64,000 bases of DNA from Flavobacterium sp. Root935 (GTDB lineage Bacteria > Bacteroidota > Bacteroidia > Flavobacteriales > Flavobacteriaceae): contig NZ_LMJL01000008.1 in the NCBI RefSeq assembly GCF_001429295.1, forward strand, positions 314,318 through 378,317, written 5' to 3'. Shown piece by piece: positions 50,103 through 59,702 of the stretch. Position 1 is the first letter of the stretch. Every line of letters starts with the position of its first letter. Below the pieces are notes generated by a model. That model was not told the origin of the DNA, did not search any database, and saw only the letters and a list, made by a program, of their open reading frames with translations. A program made the position numbers and the translations under genes.

Positions 50103-52922
50103 ATGCCAACTTCATTTAAACATACCGCCTTAAAAGTCTTAAAAATTACCGGAATTACGATTGCGGTGATTTTGTTTTTATTGTTTATAATTCCGTTGCT
50201 GTTTCCTGGTAAAATTGCTTCTGAAGTAAAAAAGATTGCCAATGAACGTTTAGATACCAAACTAGATTTTAGCAAATCAAGACTTTCATTTTTCACTCAT
50301 TTTCCATCTTTGACAGTTTCTTTAGACGATTTATCTCTTACCGGTTCTAAACCGTTTAGCAATGATACTTTGTTAAAAGCAGATCAAGTTGCTTTTGGTA
50401 TAAACTTAAAACGTTTGATTTTTGATAATGAAGTAAAAATCAACAAGCTGTATATTTCAGATGCGTTAATCAATGTAATGGTTAATGAAAAAGGTCAGGC
50501 GAACTATAATATTTATGTGGCACCCAAAGACGAGAAAAACGATCCAAACGCTCCAGAAGAAGGAACAGCAATTCGATTAGAGCGCATTGATTTAGAAAAT
50601 TGTCATGTTAAATATAACGATCGTTCGGCCAAAATTTTGGTCGATGCTCAAGGTTTTAATTATGTTGGAAAAGGAAACTTAAGCGAAGATATTTTTGATC
50701 TTGCAACCGATGCCAGAATTGAAAATCTGGATTTCTATTATAACCGAACAGCTTATCTTAGAAAAAAAGAGGTTCGCGCCGATTTAATTACCCGAATTAA
50801 CACACATGCGCTTTCGTTTATTCTTCAAAAGAATGAACTTAATATCAATAAATTACCCTTAAAATTTACTGGCCTTTTTTCCATTCTTAGAGATGGTTAT
50901 AAGATAAATATAAAAGCCGCTTCAGAGAATACAACTGTTAAAGATTTATTGTCTGTTATGCCTCCAGAATATTTAACATGGTTAGAAAAAACGGATATTT
51001 CTGGCCGAAGTGATTTGGTATTTACTTTTAAAGGCGATTATAATGTCGCTAAAAAGCAAAAACCAAATCTAGCTTTCAACTTAAAAATAAATGAAGGTTC
51101 GGTAAATTACCAAAATGCCCCTGTTCCATTAACCGATTTCCAAGTGGATTTGAATGCAATACTTCCGTCATTGGATCCTGAACAATTATTGATTAATCTG
51201 CGAACATTAAAATTTAAAGTAGGCGAAAAAGATTATTTCAACGCTTATCTGCATAGTAAAGGTCTGAGCGAAATGGATATCAATGCAAGTGTCAAAGGCG
51301 CTTTGGATTTGGCTGTCGTTGATGCCGCTTTAGGTTTAACCAGTGTTGACGTAAAAGGAATTTTAAAAACCGATATTCAGGCACGCGGTACTTTCAGCAC
51401 GTCTAAAAAACTTTTTCCAAAAACTATCGGTGGTATTTCATTACGAAACGGATGGCTTAAAACAGAATATTATCCAAATCCAATCACTAATATCACTTTT
51501 GTTGCCAATATGCTTAACAAAGCAGGAACCTATCAAGATTTGATTGTTGCAGTTGCTCCAGCCTCTTTTGTTTTTGAAGGAAATCCTGTTTACGTAAATG
51601 CAACTGTATCAGATTTTAATGATTTGGCTTATAATGCAAAAATAAAAGGTGAATTGAATGTTGGTAGAATCTATCAGGTTTTCTCTCAAAAAGGTCTCGA
51701 TTTAACGGGTTATGCAAAAGCAGATCTTTCATTGAAAGGAAAACAAAGTTACGCTACAACTGGACAATATGACAAACTAGATAATAAAGGAACTTTAATC
51801 CTTAAAAATATAAAAGCAACATCTGAGTTGTTTCCGAAAGCTTTTTTTATCAAGCAGGGAAATTTCCGTTTTCAAAACGAGAAAATGTGGTTTGAGAAAT
51901 TTAATGCGTCTTACGGTAAATCAGATTTTGATATTAACGGTTACCTCTTAAATACAATAAATTATTTCTTAGAATCGCACGGAACTTTGAGCGGTAATTT
52001 CAACTTAAAATCAAAATTGATAAATGTTGACGAATTTATGGCACTTGAAAAAGGCGAAAATAAAGATCGAAATATTGAGGTAGAATATGCCAAAGAAGAT
52101 CATCCGAAAATGAGCGGTGTAGTTATAATTCCGAAAAACTTAAATGTCAGTTTAAATGCAAGTGCAGACAAGGTAGAATATAACGGACTGGTCTTCAACA
52201 AACTTAACGGAAAAACGGGTATTACGAAAGGTGGGTTTTATTTAGAAAATACAACCTTTAACATCATTGACTGTATTTTAGGAATTGATGCAACTTACAA
52301 AGATGAATCACCTACAGCAGCACATTTTGATGCTCACTTCCGTGCGAAAGATTTTGATGTACAAAGAGCTTACAAAGAAATTCCGATGTTTCATGATATG
52401 GTTACCGCAGCTGAAAAAGCTTACGGAATAATTTCCGTAGATTATAACATCAAAGGAGATTTAAACGGTAATATGGGACCTATATATGAATCTCTTCAGG
52501 GAGGCGGTACATTGAATTTAAGAGACGTAAAAATTAAAGGACTAAAACTTTTTGATGGAATTAGTTCTAAAACAGGACAAAATGGTTTGAATAATCCTGA
52601 TATGCAAGGAATTGAAGTCAAATCTACAATAAATAAAAATCTTATTCATATTGAACCATTCACCTTTACTGTAGCCGGTTTTAAACCAACTATAAAAGGA
52701 ACTACAAGCTTTGACGGACTATTGGATCTTAGAATGCGTTTGGGTCTTCCCCTTTTCGGACTTATCGGATTTCCGATTGTTATTACTGGTACGCATGACG
52801 CTCCAAAAATTAAAATATTCAGCAAAACGGGACAAGAAATTGATCCTGCTGTTTATGACGAAAAAAACAATAAAGTTATAAAGGAAGAAAAAGTAAGTAA
52901 ATCTAAAACAAAAAAATCGTAA
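50103..52922 (+). CDS. AsmA-family membrane-anchored protein
   Basis: 939 residues from ATG 50103; a TTG two codons earlier is less likely. One N-terminal helix (ITGITIAVILFLLFIIPLLF) precedes a long beta-rich periplasmic chain. The AsmA pattern is clear in KLDFSKSRLSFFTHFPSLTV and in the C-terminal part (LQGGGTLNLRDVKIKGLKLF ... TFTVAGFKPTIKGTTSFDG). AsmA-like proteins are now thought to carry phospholipids between membranes. Its place after an MlaEFD-type operon fits a lipid-trafficking role. The C-terminus is Lys/Ser-rich (KEEKVSKSKTKKS). Confidence 0.87.
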   Translation: MPTSFKHTALKVLKITGITIAVILFLLFIIPLLFPGKIASEVKKIANERLDTKLDFSKSRLSFFTHFPSLTVSLDDLSLTGSKPFSNDTLLKADQVAFGINLKRLIFDNEVKINKLYISDALINVMVNEKGQANYNIYVAPKDEKNDPNAPEEGTAIRLERIDLENCHVKYNDRSAKILVDAQGFNYVGKGNLSEDIFDLATDARIENLDFYYNRTAYLRKKEVRADLITRINTHALSFILQKNELNINKLPLKFTGLFSILRDGYKINIKAASENTTVKDLLSVMPPEYLTWLEKTDISGRSDLVFTFKGDYNVAKKQKPNLAFNLKINEGSVNYQNAPVPLTDFQVDLNAILPSLDPEQLLINLRTLKFKVGEKDYFNAYLHSKGLSEMDINASVKGALDLAVVDAALGLTSVDVKGILKTDIQARGTFSTSKKLFPKTIGGISLRNGWLKTEYYPNPITNITFVANMLNKAGTYQDLIVAVAPASFVFEGNPVYVNATVSDFNDLAYNAKIKGELNVGRIYQVFSQKGLDLTGYAKADLSLKGKQSYATTGQYDKLDNKGTLILKNIKATSELFPKAFFIKQGNFRFQNEKMWFEKFNASYGKSDFDINGYLLNTINYFLESHGTLSGNFNLKSKLINVDEFMALEKGENKDRNIEVEYAKEDHPKMSGVVIIPKNLNVSLNASADKVEYNGLVFNKLNGKTGITKGGFYLENTTFNIIDCILGIDATYKDESPTAAHFDAHFRAKDFDVQRAYKEIPMFHDMVTAAEKAYGIISVDYNIKGDLNGNMGPIYESLQGGGTLNLRDVKIKGLKLFDGISSKTGQNGLNNPDMQGIEVKSTINKNLIHIEPFTFTVAGFKPTIKGTTSFDGLLDLRMRLGLPLFGLIGFPIVITGTHDAPKIKIFSKTGQEIDPAVYDEKNNKVIKEEKVSKSKTKKS

Positions 52923-53464
52923 TGAATTCTAAATCTCCACATAGTCAAAGTGCATTTGAGAAATTTGCTACAAAAGTTTCCAAAGCAGCAGGAAGTACCA
53001 CTGCCTTTATTGGCGCATTTATTATCGTTGTTGCGTGGGCCGTTTCGGGACCAATTTTCGATTATTCAGAAACTTGGCAGCTGGTCATTAATACTGGAAC
53101 TACAATTATTACTTTTTTGATGGTTTTCTTAATTCAAAAAGCTCAAAATAAAGATTCGCTCGCCATTCAATTAAAATTAAATGAGCTTGTTGCTTCTAAT
53201 GATTTATCCAGCAATAGTTTGGTTGATATTGAAAGCATGACTGAAGAAGAAATGATTATTGTTCAAAAATACTATCATCGATTGAGTGAACTGGCCAAAA
53301 AAGACGAAAGCATAAGAACTTCACATTCTATTGCAGAGGCACATGAGCTGCACAATCGAAAACAACAAAAAAATAAACCATTAGATAAAACAACCATAAA
53401 GAAAACGGGCAAAACCACTCCGAAGAATACCAAAAACACTACCAAAAACGCATCTAAAAAATGA
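52922..53464 (+). CDS. Low-affinity iron permease family protein
   Basis: 180 residues. The N-terminal ~95 residues (FEKFATKVSKAAGSTTAFIG, two membrane helices, QLVINTGTTIITFLMVFLIQ, KAQNKDSLAIQLKLNELVAS) define the Iron_permease (Fet4-like) family. These bacterial proteins are half the length of yeast Fet4, and transport has not been shown for them. The last ~40 residues are a Lys/Thr-rich tail. The start overlaps the AsmA stop by one base (TAATG), and its own stop overlaps the next gene (ATGA), so it is part of a tightly packed operon. Confidence 0.85.
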   Translation: MNSKSPHSQSAFEKFATKVSKAAGSTTAFIGAFIIVVAWAVSGPIFDYSETWQLVINTGTTIITFLMVFLIQKAQNKDSLAIQLKLNELVASNDLSSNSLVDIESMTEEEMIIVQKYYHRLSELAKKDESIRTSHSIAEAHELHNRKQQKNKPLDKTTIKKTGKTTPKNTKNTTKNASKK

Positions 53465-54660
53465 AATTAAGCTCTACAGAAACTTACTGGCCATTAAAAA
53501 ATGCCATAAAACATAGTTATCCCTCGATCGATTCTGATATCAATACCGATATTTTAATTATTGGAGGAGGTATTACTGGAGCCCTTACCGCTTACAAATT
53601 AATTAACGAAGGAAAAAAAATTGTTTTGATAGACCGTCGTGATGTCTGCGGAGGCAGTACATCAGGCAGCACTGCTTTACTGCAATACGAAATTGATGTA
53701 CCGTTACATCAGCTTATTAAACTTAGAGGGGTAAAATGTGCCGTAGAAAGTTATCAAAATGGAAAAAAAGCCATTTTTGATCTTCGTAATATTATTGACA
53801 CGGTAGGGTGTGACTGTGATTTTGAATTTAAAAAAAGCATCTATTTTACTACATTAAAAAAGGATGTCCCATATTTAAAAAACGAATTTAAAGCCCGCAA
53901 ACAGCATGGTTTTGAAGTTAGCTGGCTCAATCGGTCTGAATTACAGAAAATGGGATTAAATGCCATTGCAGCAATAGAATCTAAAACTGCAGCCGTAATG
54001 GATCCGTTCAAATTAGCTACTGATCTTTTATTTCATTGCCATGAAAAAGGCATGCAGATTTTTGATCGAACAAATGTTGCTTCAATACAACACCAAAAAG
54101 GTAAAATAATTGCTGAAACTGATTCAAAGCACTCCATAACCGCTTCACATATAATTCATTGCACAGGTTATGAAAGTACAGAAACCTTAACCGAAAAGGT
54201 TGTCGAATTAAAAAGCACTTATGTTATTGCATCTGAAAGTCAGCCAGATCTTCCTGAAAGTTTTAAACATGCTATATTTTGGGATACCGCTTCTCCTTAC
54301 CATTACGTTAGGACTACAGAAGATAACCGAATTATTATGGGTGGCGGCGACGAAGATTTTAAAGATGCTGTAAAACGCGATAAATTACTGCCTAAAAAAG
54401 AGCAGTATCTTTTGAAGAATTTTTTTAAACGATTTCCAGACTTAAATTTCAAAATTGATTATTCCTGGGCAGGTACTTTTGGAGAAACCAAAGACGGACT
54501 CCCCTATTTTGGAAAACCAAATCCGAGAAAAAACGAACATTATATTCTAGGTTTTGGAGGAAACGGCATAACCTTCAGCGTGATCGGAATGAATTCTATA
54601 TTAGATTCTCTTCACAATAAAAAAAATACAGATTTGGAGTATTATCGATTTGGAAGATGA
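53461..54660 (+). CDS. FAD-dependent oxidoreductase (DAO family)
   Basis: 399 residues. The FAD-binding motif is ILIIGGGITGALTAYKL (GxGxxG) and GGSTSGSTALLQYEIDVP is the DadA/GlpD-type second motif. The C-terminal GFGGNGITFSVIGM is the usual FAD contact. Relatives oxidise amino acids or similar amines, passing electrons to O2 or a quinone. The substrate is unknown. It ends the AsmA-iron permease-DAO chain (ATGA overlap), followed by a strong hairpin. Confidence 0.88.
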   Translation: MKLSSTETYWPLKNAIKHSYPSIDSDINTDILIIGGGITGALTAYKLINEGKKIVLIDRRDVCGGSTSGSTALLQYEIDVPLHQLIKLRGVKCAVESYQNGKKAIFDLRNIIDTVGCDCDFEFKKSIYFTTLKKDVPYLKNEFKARKQHGFEVSWLNRSELQKMGLNAIAAIESKTAAVMDPFKLATDLLFHCHEKGMQIFDRTNVASIQHQKGKIIAETDSKHSITASHIIHCTGYESTETLTEKVVELKSTYVIASESQPDLPESFKHAIFWDTASPYHYVRTTEDNRIIMGGGDEDFKDAVKRDKLLPKKEQYLLKNFFKRFPDLNFKIDYSWAGTFGETKDGLPYFGKPNPRKNEHYILGFGGNGITFSVIGMNSILDSLHNKKNTDLEYYRFGR

Positions 54661-54663
54661 GAA

Positions 54664-54737
54664 AAAGGTTCTAAGAGACTAAGATTCTGAGATACTAAGT
54701 TTTTTCTTAGAGTCTTAGTATCTCAGAACCTTAGCAA
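54664..54737. terminator. Bidirectional hairpin built from CTAAGATNCTGAG repeats
   Basis: GGTTCTAAGAGACTAAG plus GATTCTGAGATACTAAG (54666-54699) fold back on CTTAGAGTCTTAGTATCTCAG plus AACCTTAGC (54706-54734) around TTTTTT. It lies exactly between two converging genes (stops at 54660 and 54740). The 11-base word recurs at five other places in the window. Confidence 0.8.
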
Positions 54738-54739
54738 CT

Positions 54740-55690
54740 TTATAAAACTAACTCCATTTGGATATTGCATCTTTTATAGGGGGTTGAGAGTCCGAAAACT
54801 TTTTCAAAACCCAATTTGTAATACAAGTTTATTGCAGGTTTTAAGATCGTGTTACTTTCTAAATATATCTTTTTTGCACCAAGTTCCTTTGCGGCATCTA
54901 CTATTGCTTTTCCTAAGAGCCAGCCAATATTTTTACCTTGTGCTTTTGGCGAAACGGCCATTTTAGCCATTTCGAAATCATATTCAGGATTTTGAGTTTT
55001 TATAAGTGCGCAGACTCCAACAGGTTCATTTTTATACAAAGCCACTAAAATTTTTCCGCCTTTATTCAAAATATAATCTTCTGGATTATCCAAGGCTTTA
55101 TAGTCAGCTTCTTCCATTTCAAAATAAGTCGAAATCCATTCTTCATTTAAAGATTTAAATGCTTCTTTATATTCTGGTTTATACTCTACAATTTCAACAT
55201 CTTTACTTTCTCGAATTTTTTTCTGGTCGCTTACTCTCTTAAATAATGATTTTTGCTGCAACAAGAATTCCCATTCTTCAATTGCTGCCCAAAGATTATG
55301 TTTTGCTTCAGAAATCAAGCCTTCAACAGCCACATCGATGTCTAATAATTGATTTTTGATTTTGTTCGAAATCAAAAGTCCTTTCTCGGTTAAAACAACA
55401 TTATTCTTGCGTTTATCATCGGTCTTCGCCCCTTCTTCAAGTATTCCGGCACCAATCATTTCCTGAATAATTTTGCTTACGGAAGGCTGAGAATGTCCAA
55501 TTTCATTTGCGATCTCCGTAATTGTCCTTTCTCTATCTTCTGCAATCGTATAAAACACAGGAAACCACTTCGGATTAAAATCTATTCCGTATAATTCATA
55601 AATTTTAGCAGCATCATCTGTAAAACTTGCCGTCATTAAACGTAAACGACTTCCCAAAGCCACTTTACCAACTTTATTAAAAAATTCCAT
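54740..55690 (-). CDS. MarR regulator fused to a GNAT acetyltransferase
   Basis: 316 residues. Residues ~1-140 are a MarR winged helix: RERTITEIANEIGHSQPSVS, KIIQEMIGAGILEEGAKTDD and NNVVLTEKGLLISNKIKNQL. Residues ~160-316 are a GNAT domain with GVCALIKTQNPEYDFEMAKM, AVSPKAQGKNIGWLLGKAIV (acetyl-CoA loop) and ILKPAINLYYKLGFEKVFGL. This MarR-GNAT architecture is a known bacterial fusion. It could couple DNA binding to acetylation of a ligand or antibiotic. A repeat-built terminator follows. Confidence 0.88.
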   Translation of the reverse strand: MEFFNKVGKVALGSRLRLMTASFTDDAAKIYELYGIDFNPKWFPVFYTIAEDRERTITEIANEIGHSQPSVSKIIQEMIGAGILEEGAKTDDKRKNNVVLTEKGLLISNKIKNQLLDIDVAVEGLISEAKHNLWAAIEEWEFLLQQKSLFKRVSDQKKIRESKDVEIVEYKPEYKEAFKSLNEEWISTYFEMEEADYKALDNPEDYILNKGGKILVALYKNEPVGVCALIKTQNPEYDFEMAKMAVSPKAQGKNIGWLLGKAIVDAAKELGAKKIYLESNTILKPAINLYYKLGFEKVFGLSTPYKRCNIQMELVL

Positions 55691-55733
55691 AACAATAATT
55701 AATTATATAACTAGTTATGCAAATGTATGATTT

Positions 55734-55922
55734 TTTTAGATACTAAGAAACTAAGGTTCTAAGATTCTAAGTTTTTTTTATCGGAAAACTTAGAATTTTA
55801 GAACCTTAGCGTTTATATATTGTGCTTTAGAGCTAGCGACTTTATTTTCTTAATACTAAGTTCTGAAGTTATATGTTTATCTAAAAGCTTAGTATCTTAG
55901 CATCTCAGAACCTTAGCAACTT
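55734..55922. repeat. Array of CTAAGATTCTAAG words with internal inverted copies
   Basis: GATACTAAGAAACTAAGGTTCTAAGATTCTAAG on the left (described from 55739) and TTAGAATTTTAGAACCTTAG, CTTAGTATCTTAGCATCTCAGAACCTTAG on the right can pair as two hairpins. The block fills most of the gap between the MarR-GNAT and AraC genes. It belongs to the same family as 54664 and 62831. Confidence 0.75.
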
Positions 55923-55928
55923 CGGCGG

Positions 55929-56954
55929 TTACGCCGTTATAGCCAACGAATTCAAATTGAATTTATATTCTTTTGGGCTGCAGTTGAATTTTTGTTTAAA
56001 GATTTTTGAAAAATAACTTCTGCTTGTAAAACCAATGCAATACACTATTTCTGAAATATTTAGATCTGAAGTTCGTATCAATATCTCAGCTTTTAATACA
56101 CGCATATGTGTGATATAATCATTAACAGTACGATTGTGTATCATTTTAAAGCCCTCTTGAAGTTTATTTGGAGATAAACCTGATCTTTTGCTTAAAGATT
56201 TAATAGAAAAAGCTTCTTCTGGACTTGCTTTAATAAACTCTGAAAGTTCTTTAATTTCTTCCATTTCTCTTAAAGTCAATCCGTTTGACTCATTTGCGAA
56301 AGCGTGCAAGTCGTCTGAATGTTGTTGAATTTCCATTGCAAGGATAATTCTCATAATACCTTCTTTCAATAAATTACGAACAATTCCCGTTTGTGTAATA
56401 GAATTAAGCTGTTCGATTTTTTCTGCAATTTGTAAATTATAAGAACCTATATAAAAGAAATCCTGAACTAAATTATTTTCAAAAAAGGTATCTTTTACTC
56501 TTTGGTTTAAAGAATGTAATTGAGTTTTAGCATCAACTTGAGTTCCCACAATAATTAAAGTCAGTTTAGTTTTTTTCCCTTTTTCAAAAAATAAAACATT
56601 ATCCTGATTTTGTTTTGAAGTTACAATGGCTGTCTGAAAAGTTTTTAGTTTTCGCTCTTCCCCATTTAATCCAAAACTATGCGACAAACTTCCTTTAGAA
56701 CAGTATGCAAAATAAATTGGTGATGATTTTACATTTAGAATATCTAGTCTGACATCGCTTGAAAATGTCATATCAAACTGAACATACGAAATATTATCAT
56801 TAAAAGAAGCTCCTATAATTGAACCTTCTGCAAAACTATTTTCTACTTCAAGTGTATATTCGTCTAAGTCAAAAGTCACTTTTCCGCCAAAATTAGTATG
56901 AAGTTCATCAAATATATTTTGTGTTTTTTCTGTATTTATAGTAACAATTTTCAT
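55929..56954 (-). CDS. AraC-family transcriptional regulator
   Basis: 341 residues. The N-terminal ~200 residues are a sensor (GGKVTFDLDEYTLEVENSFA, FAYCSKGSLSHSFGLNGEER). The HTH units are FSIKSLSKRSGLSPNKLQEG and LNISEIVYCIGFTSRSYFSK, ending FNCSPKEYKFN. It resembles other flavobacterial PchR-type regulators. Both neighbouring gaps are repeat-rich, and no partner gene points to its target. The protein is single-copy here and unrelated in position to the two earlier AraC genes. Confidence 0.87.
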   Translation of the reverse strand: MKIVTINTEKTQNIFDELHTNFGGKVTFDLDEYTLEVENSFAEGSIIGASFNDNISYVQFDMTFSSDVRLDILNVKSSPIYFAYCSKGSLSHSFGLNGEERKLKTFQTAIVTSKQNQDNVLFFEKGKKTKLTLIIVGTQVDAKTQLHSLNQRVKDTFFENNLVQDFFYIGSYNLQIAEKIEQLNSITQTGIVRNLLKEGIMRIILAMEIQQHSDDLHAFANESNGLTLREMEEIKELSEFIKASPEEAFSIKSLSKRSGLSPNKLQEGFKMIHNRTVNDYITHMRVLKAEILIRTSDLNISEIVYCIGFTSRSYFSKIFKQKFNCSPKEYKFNLNSLAITA

Positions 56955-57118
56955 GGTGACTGGATTTAAATTCTATAATTTGCTAAATAGATCTTTGCTA
57001 AAAATCTGAAGTCAAAGTTCGTGTAAACACAAGCGAAACGTGTTATATAATTTTATCGTTTTGTTTTATAATTCCTTATAAATGATTATTTTAACAGATA
57101 TAAATTCAACTCTTAAAT

Positions 57119-57604
57119 ATGAAAAGTTTCTCTTTTGCTCCCATTAGTTCTCCAGATTCTAAAATCCTGATTTTAGGCACAATGCCCGGAACAAAATCTT
57201 TAGAACTCAATCAATATTATGGTCATAAGCAGAATAACTTTTGGAAATTTCTCTTTGAAATATTAGGAGAAGAATTTTCGCCTGATTATGAAACTAGAAA
57301 AAATTTATTGATTAAAAACCATATTGCTCTTTGGGATGTCTTACAATTTTGCGACCGTGTTGGAAGTCTCGACAGCGCAATTAAAAATGAAATTGCAAAT
57401 GATTTTGAAGATTTTCTAGAAAAACATCCTCAAATAGAATACATTCTTTTTAACGGACAGAAAGCTGCTGCTTTTTTTAAAAAATATGTTCACTTAAAAA
57501 AAGAATATAAAAAATTTACGCTTCCTTCTACCAGTCCCGCCAACGCCAGTAAGACTTCTCAAGACAAATTAAAAGAATGGAGTATTATTCAAACCTTATT
57601 ATAG
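57119..57604 (+). CDS. DNA glycosylase, family 6-type (hypoxanthine-DNA glycosylase-like)
   Basis: 161 residues. The active-site segment ILGTMPGTKSLELNQYYGHK then QNNFWKFLFE and the C-terminal LPSTSPANAS match UDG family 6. These enzymes remove hypoxanthine (deaminated adenine) from DNA; family members lack uracil activity. The Asn in QNNFW is the residue expected in place of the UDG Asp. It acts in base-excision repair in the cytoplasm. Single gene, no partner. Confidence 0.85.
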   Translation: MKSFSFAPISSPDSKILILGTMPGTKSLELNQYYGHKQNNFWKFLFEILGEEFSPDYETRKNLLIKNHIALWDVLQFCDRVGSLDSAIKNEIANDFEDFLEKHPQIEYILFNGQKAAAFFKKYVHLKKEYKKFTLPSTSPANASKTSQDKLKEWSIIQTLL

Positions 57605-57849
57605 GAGCAATAATTTTATACAATTAAAATCCAAATATTGGAATCATGTAACTTTTTCCTTTTAAAATATAACAAATTATAGCCACTCTAAATCTAATTT
57701 TACATCGTAGAAAACAAAGAAAAATAAGCCCTGTTGAAAATGTGATGAACGAAATGGAAAGGCTTTCTTCTTACTAAAATTACTTAACAAACTTTAAAAA
57801 AGTTTAGATTATAAAGAGAACATTGGTTATGTTAGTTTATTTTTGGGAA

Positions 57850-57888
57850 AAAGCTGCTCTATAATTTTATAGAGCAGCTTTGTTTTTT
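57850..57888 (+). terminator. Strong hairpin AAAGCTGCTCTATAA / TTATAGAGCAGCTTT
   Basis: A 15-base arm at 57850-57864 pairs perfectly with 57867-57881, then T-run TGTTTTTTTA. It lies 245 bases after the glycosylase stop and 26 bases before the next start. The DNA between 57605 and 57850 shows no ORF or clear promoter; it could be a long 3' UTR or a small RNA ending here. Confidence 0.85.
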
Positions 57889-57913
57889 TAGAGTACCTTT
57901 AAAAAAGAAAAAC

Positions 57914-58348
57914 ATGAAAATTCAAACCTATTACAATCATATACGGTTTTATACCCCACACCATTTTGTATATTATCCAATTCTAGTTCTATTTTTAATT
58001 GCAAGCATTTATTTTGCTGCAACGACAGAAGATTATCTTATCTGGGGATTCATAAGCGTTATTTTTGTCTTTTTGTTCGCTTTAGCATTTATGCTGCGCC
58101 AGCATTATGCACTTACATTACAAAACAGAATCGTGCGTTTAGAAATGCGTTACCGCTATTTCTCTTTGACAGGCAAAAGATTTGAAGAATTTGAATACAA
58201 GCTTACAGACGATCAAATATTTGCATTACGCTTTGCTCCCGACAGCGAATTGATTCCGCTTGTAGAAGATGTTTTAAAGAACAATTTAAGCGGAGACTCA
58301 ATCAAAAAAGCAATCGTGCACTGGAAAGCAGATTATCACAGGGTTTAG
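57914..58348 (+). CDS. DUF6526-family membrane protein
   Basis: 144 residues. Two adjacent membrane helices (FVYYPILVLFLIASIYFAAT, WGFISVIFVFLFALAFMLRQ) are followed by a soluble domain with RIVRLEMRYRYFSLTGKRFE and DQIFALRFAPDSELIPLVED. The length and the LEMRYRY ... ALRFA order are typical of this Bacteroidota/Acidobacteria family. Function unknown. Confidence 0.8.
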   Translation: MKIQTYYNHIRFYTPHHFVYYPILVLFLIASIYFAATTEDYLIWGFISVIFVFLFALAFMLRQHYALTLQNRIVRLEMRYRYFSLTGKRFEEFEYKLTDDQIFALRFAPDSELIPLVEDVLKNNLSGDSIKKAIVHWKADYHRV

Positions 58349-58364
58349 CAAAGAATAACAATTA

Positions 58365-58460
58365 CAAAAATCAATTTCAATATCAAGGATCAATGACAAT
58401 CAAAAGAATTATTTCAATTTTAAATTGACATAGATTTTTGATATTGATTTTGATATTGAA
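58365..58460. repeat. Inverted repeat of ATCAATTTCAATATCAA words
   Basis: CAAAAATCAATTTCAATATC at 58365 is matched by GATATTGATTTTGATATTGA near 58439-58458 in reverse complement, with the loop between. It separates converging genes at 58348 and 58461 and could stop both transcripts. Confidence 0.65.
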
Positions 58461-59624
58461 CTATTCCTTTTTTTTATTAAAAGCTAAATAAAATAGTGAT
58501 AATATTATCCAAACCGATACAATTACAATGAAATATATTCCGATAATATTCGGATGCAGGTAATTTGGTTCGTAAAAAAGTTTATCTAAAGTGTTGAACT
58601 TTTCTGCTAGAGCTTTTCTTTCAAAATTATTTCGAATTCCATTCAACGGTTCCCCATGATTATCTCTATAATGATAAACATCTTGGGTTAATTGTTTCGG
58701 AATCAAATTGGTTTCTATATTGTATTTTCTAAGAATTGTGTCTAATTTTTGAAATTCATACGTTAAAGAATCTTTCTTAGATTTATACAATATTTTATAA
58801 CGTTCTACTGCAGATTGATACTTTTGTTTGTCGATCGAATCACCATGTACAGCATTAAATAATGAGTTGTTTTGCAAAAATATGCAGATATCTTCATCAT
58901 GTTCTGGATGCACAGGAAGCCCTTTAAAAATAATCTGTGTACTATCTTTTATAACTTTTTTAGAGATAATTCTTTTATACAATTCTTCTTTATCTAAACC
59001 AATAATATCCAGAATACTGTCAGCTTTATTTTTAGTTTTGTCAAAAGTACTTGTGAGGGCTTTTATGGTATCGATACTATAATAATTGGTTTCAATTATT
59101 GGGTATTCTCCTGCAGAAATGGTATCTTCCTGCTTAATTACAGGATACGGCTTTGGATATAAGATGTTCTCATAATTAAAAAGTTTCTCCGAACTGTAAG
59201 ATGTATAACCATATAAAAACGGATTTAGAACATTAAGTAGTTTTTTGTCTTTATTAAAATCATTTTCAGATAATTCTGTTTTCAGTTTCGCATTCATTCC
59301 GAAGCTGTAACTAACAAAAAATGAAAAAGTTAAAAACGAAATCAGCAATAAACAGGCAGTAATTTTAAGCAAACTTCCTCCTTTATAATTTTCTCTAGAA
59401 TGATTTCGAACTAAGAAAATGAGGAAGAAAAGTAAAAACAAACCGCTCACAAAAAAATGCGATATAGAAACATCATCGTAAAACTTAAAACGATAAAATT
59501 CAGTATAGATATTAATTTTAGCGATTCCCTCAAAAGTAAAATAACCGTATAAAAAATAGGCTAAATGAATTAAGGCTAGTACAATTACAGATTTTACGAA
59601 ATAACGTTTTAGATTTTTGGTCAT
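58461..59624 (-). CDS. Membrane protein of unknown function
   Basis: 387 residues from ATG 59624 (MTKNLKRYFVKSVIVLALIH). A frame starting further out at 59714 would begin within the repeat and terminator block, so it was not used. Membrane helices: VIVLALIHLAYFLYGYF, ISHFFVSGLFLLFFLIFLV, ITACLLLISFLTFSFFVSYS and, at the C-terminus, IIGIYFIVIVSVWIILSLFY. Between helices 3 and 4 lies a ~240-residue soluble segment. The pattern suggests a transport or envelope role, but no family was recognised. Confidence 0.6.
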   Translation of the reverse strand: MTKNLKRYFVKSVIVLALIHLAYFLYGYFTFEGIAKINIYTEFYRFKFYDDVSISHFFVSGLFLLFFLIFLVRNHSRENYKGGSLLKITACLLLISFLTFSFFVSYSFGMNAKLKTELSENDFNKDKKLLNVLNPFLYGYTSYSSEKLFNYENILYPKPYPVIKQEDTISAGEYPIIETNYYSIDTIKALTSTFDKTKNKADSILDIIGLDKEELYKRIISKKVIKDSTQIIFKGLPVHPEHDEDICIFLQNNSLFNAVHGDSIDKQKYQSAVERYKILYKSKKDSLTYEFQKLDTILRKYNIETNLIPKQLTQDVYHYRDNHGEPLNGIRNNFERKALAEKFNTLDKLFYEPNYLHPNIIGIYFIVIVSVWIILSLFYLAFNKKKE

Positions 59625-59702
59625 TTTTAAAAAGGTGCTAAGGTTCTGAGATACTAATGTTCTAAGATAATTAAATTTTTCTTTTGCATTTAGCATAAAA
59701 TT

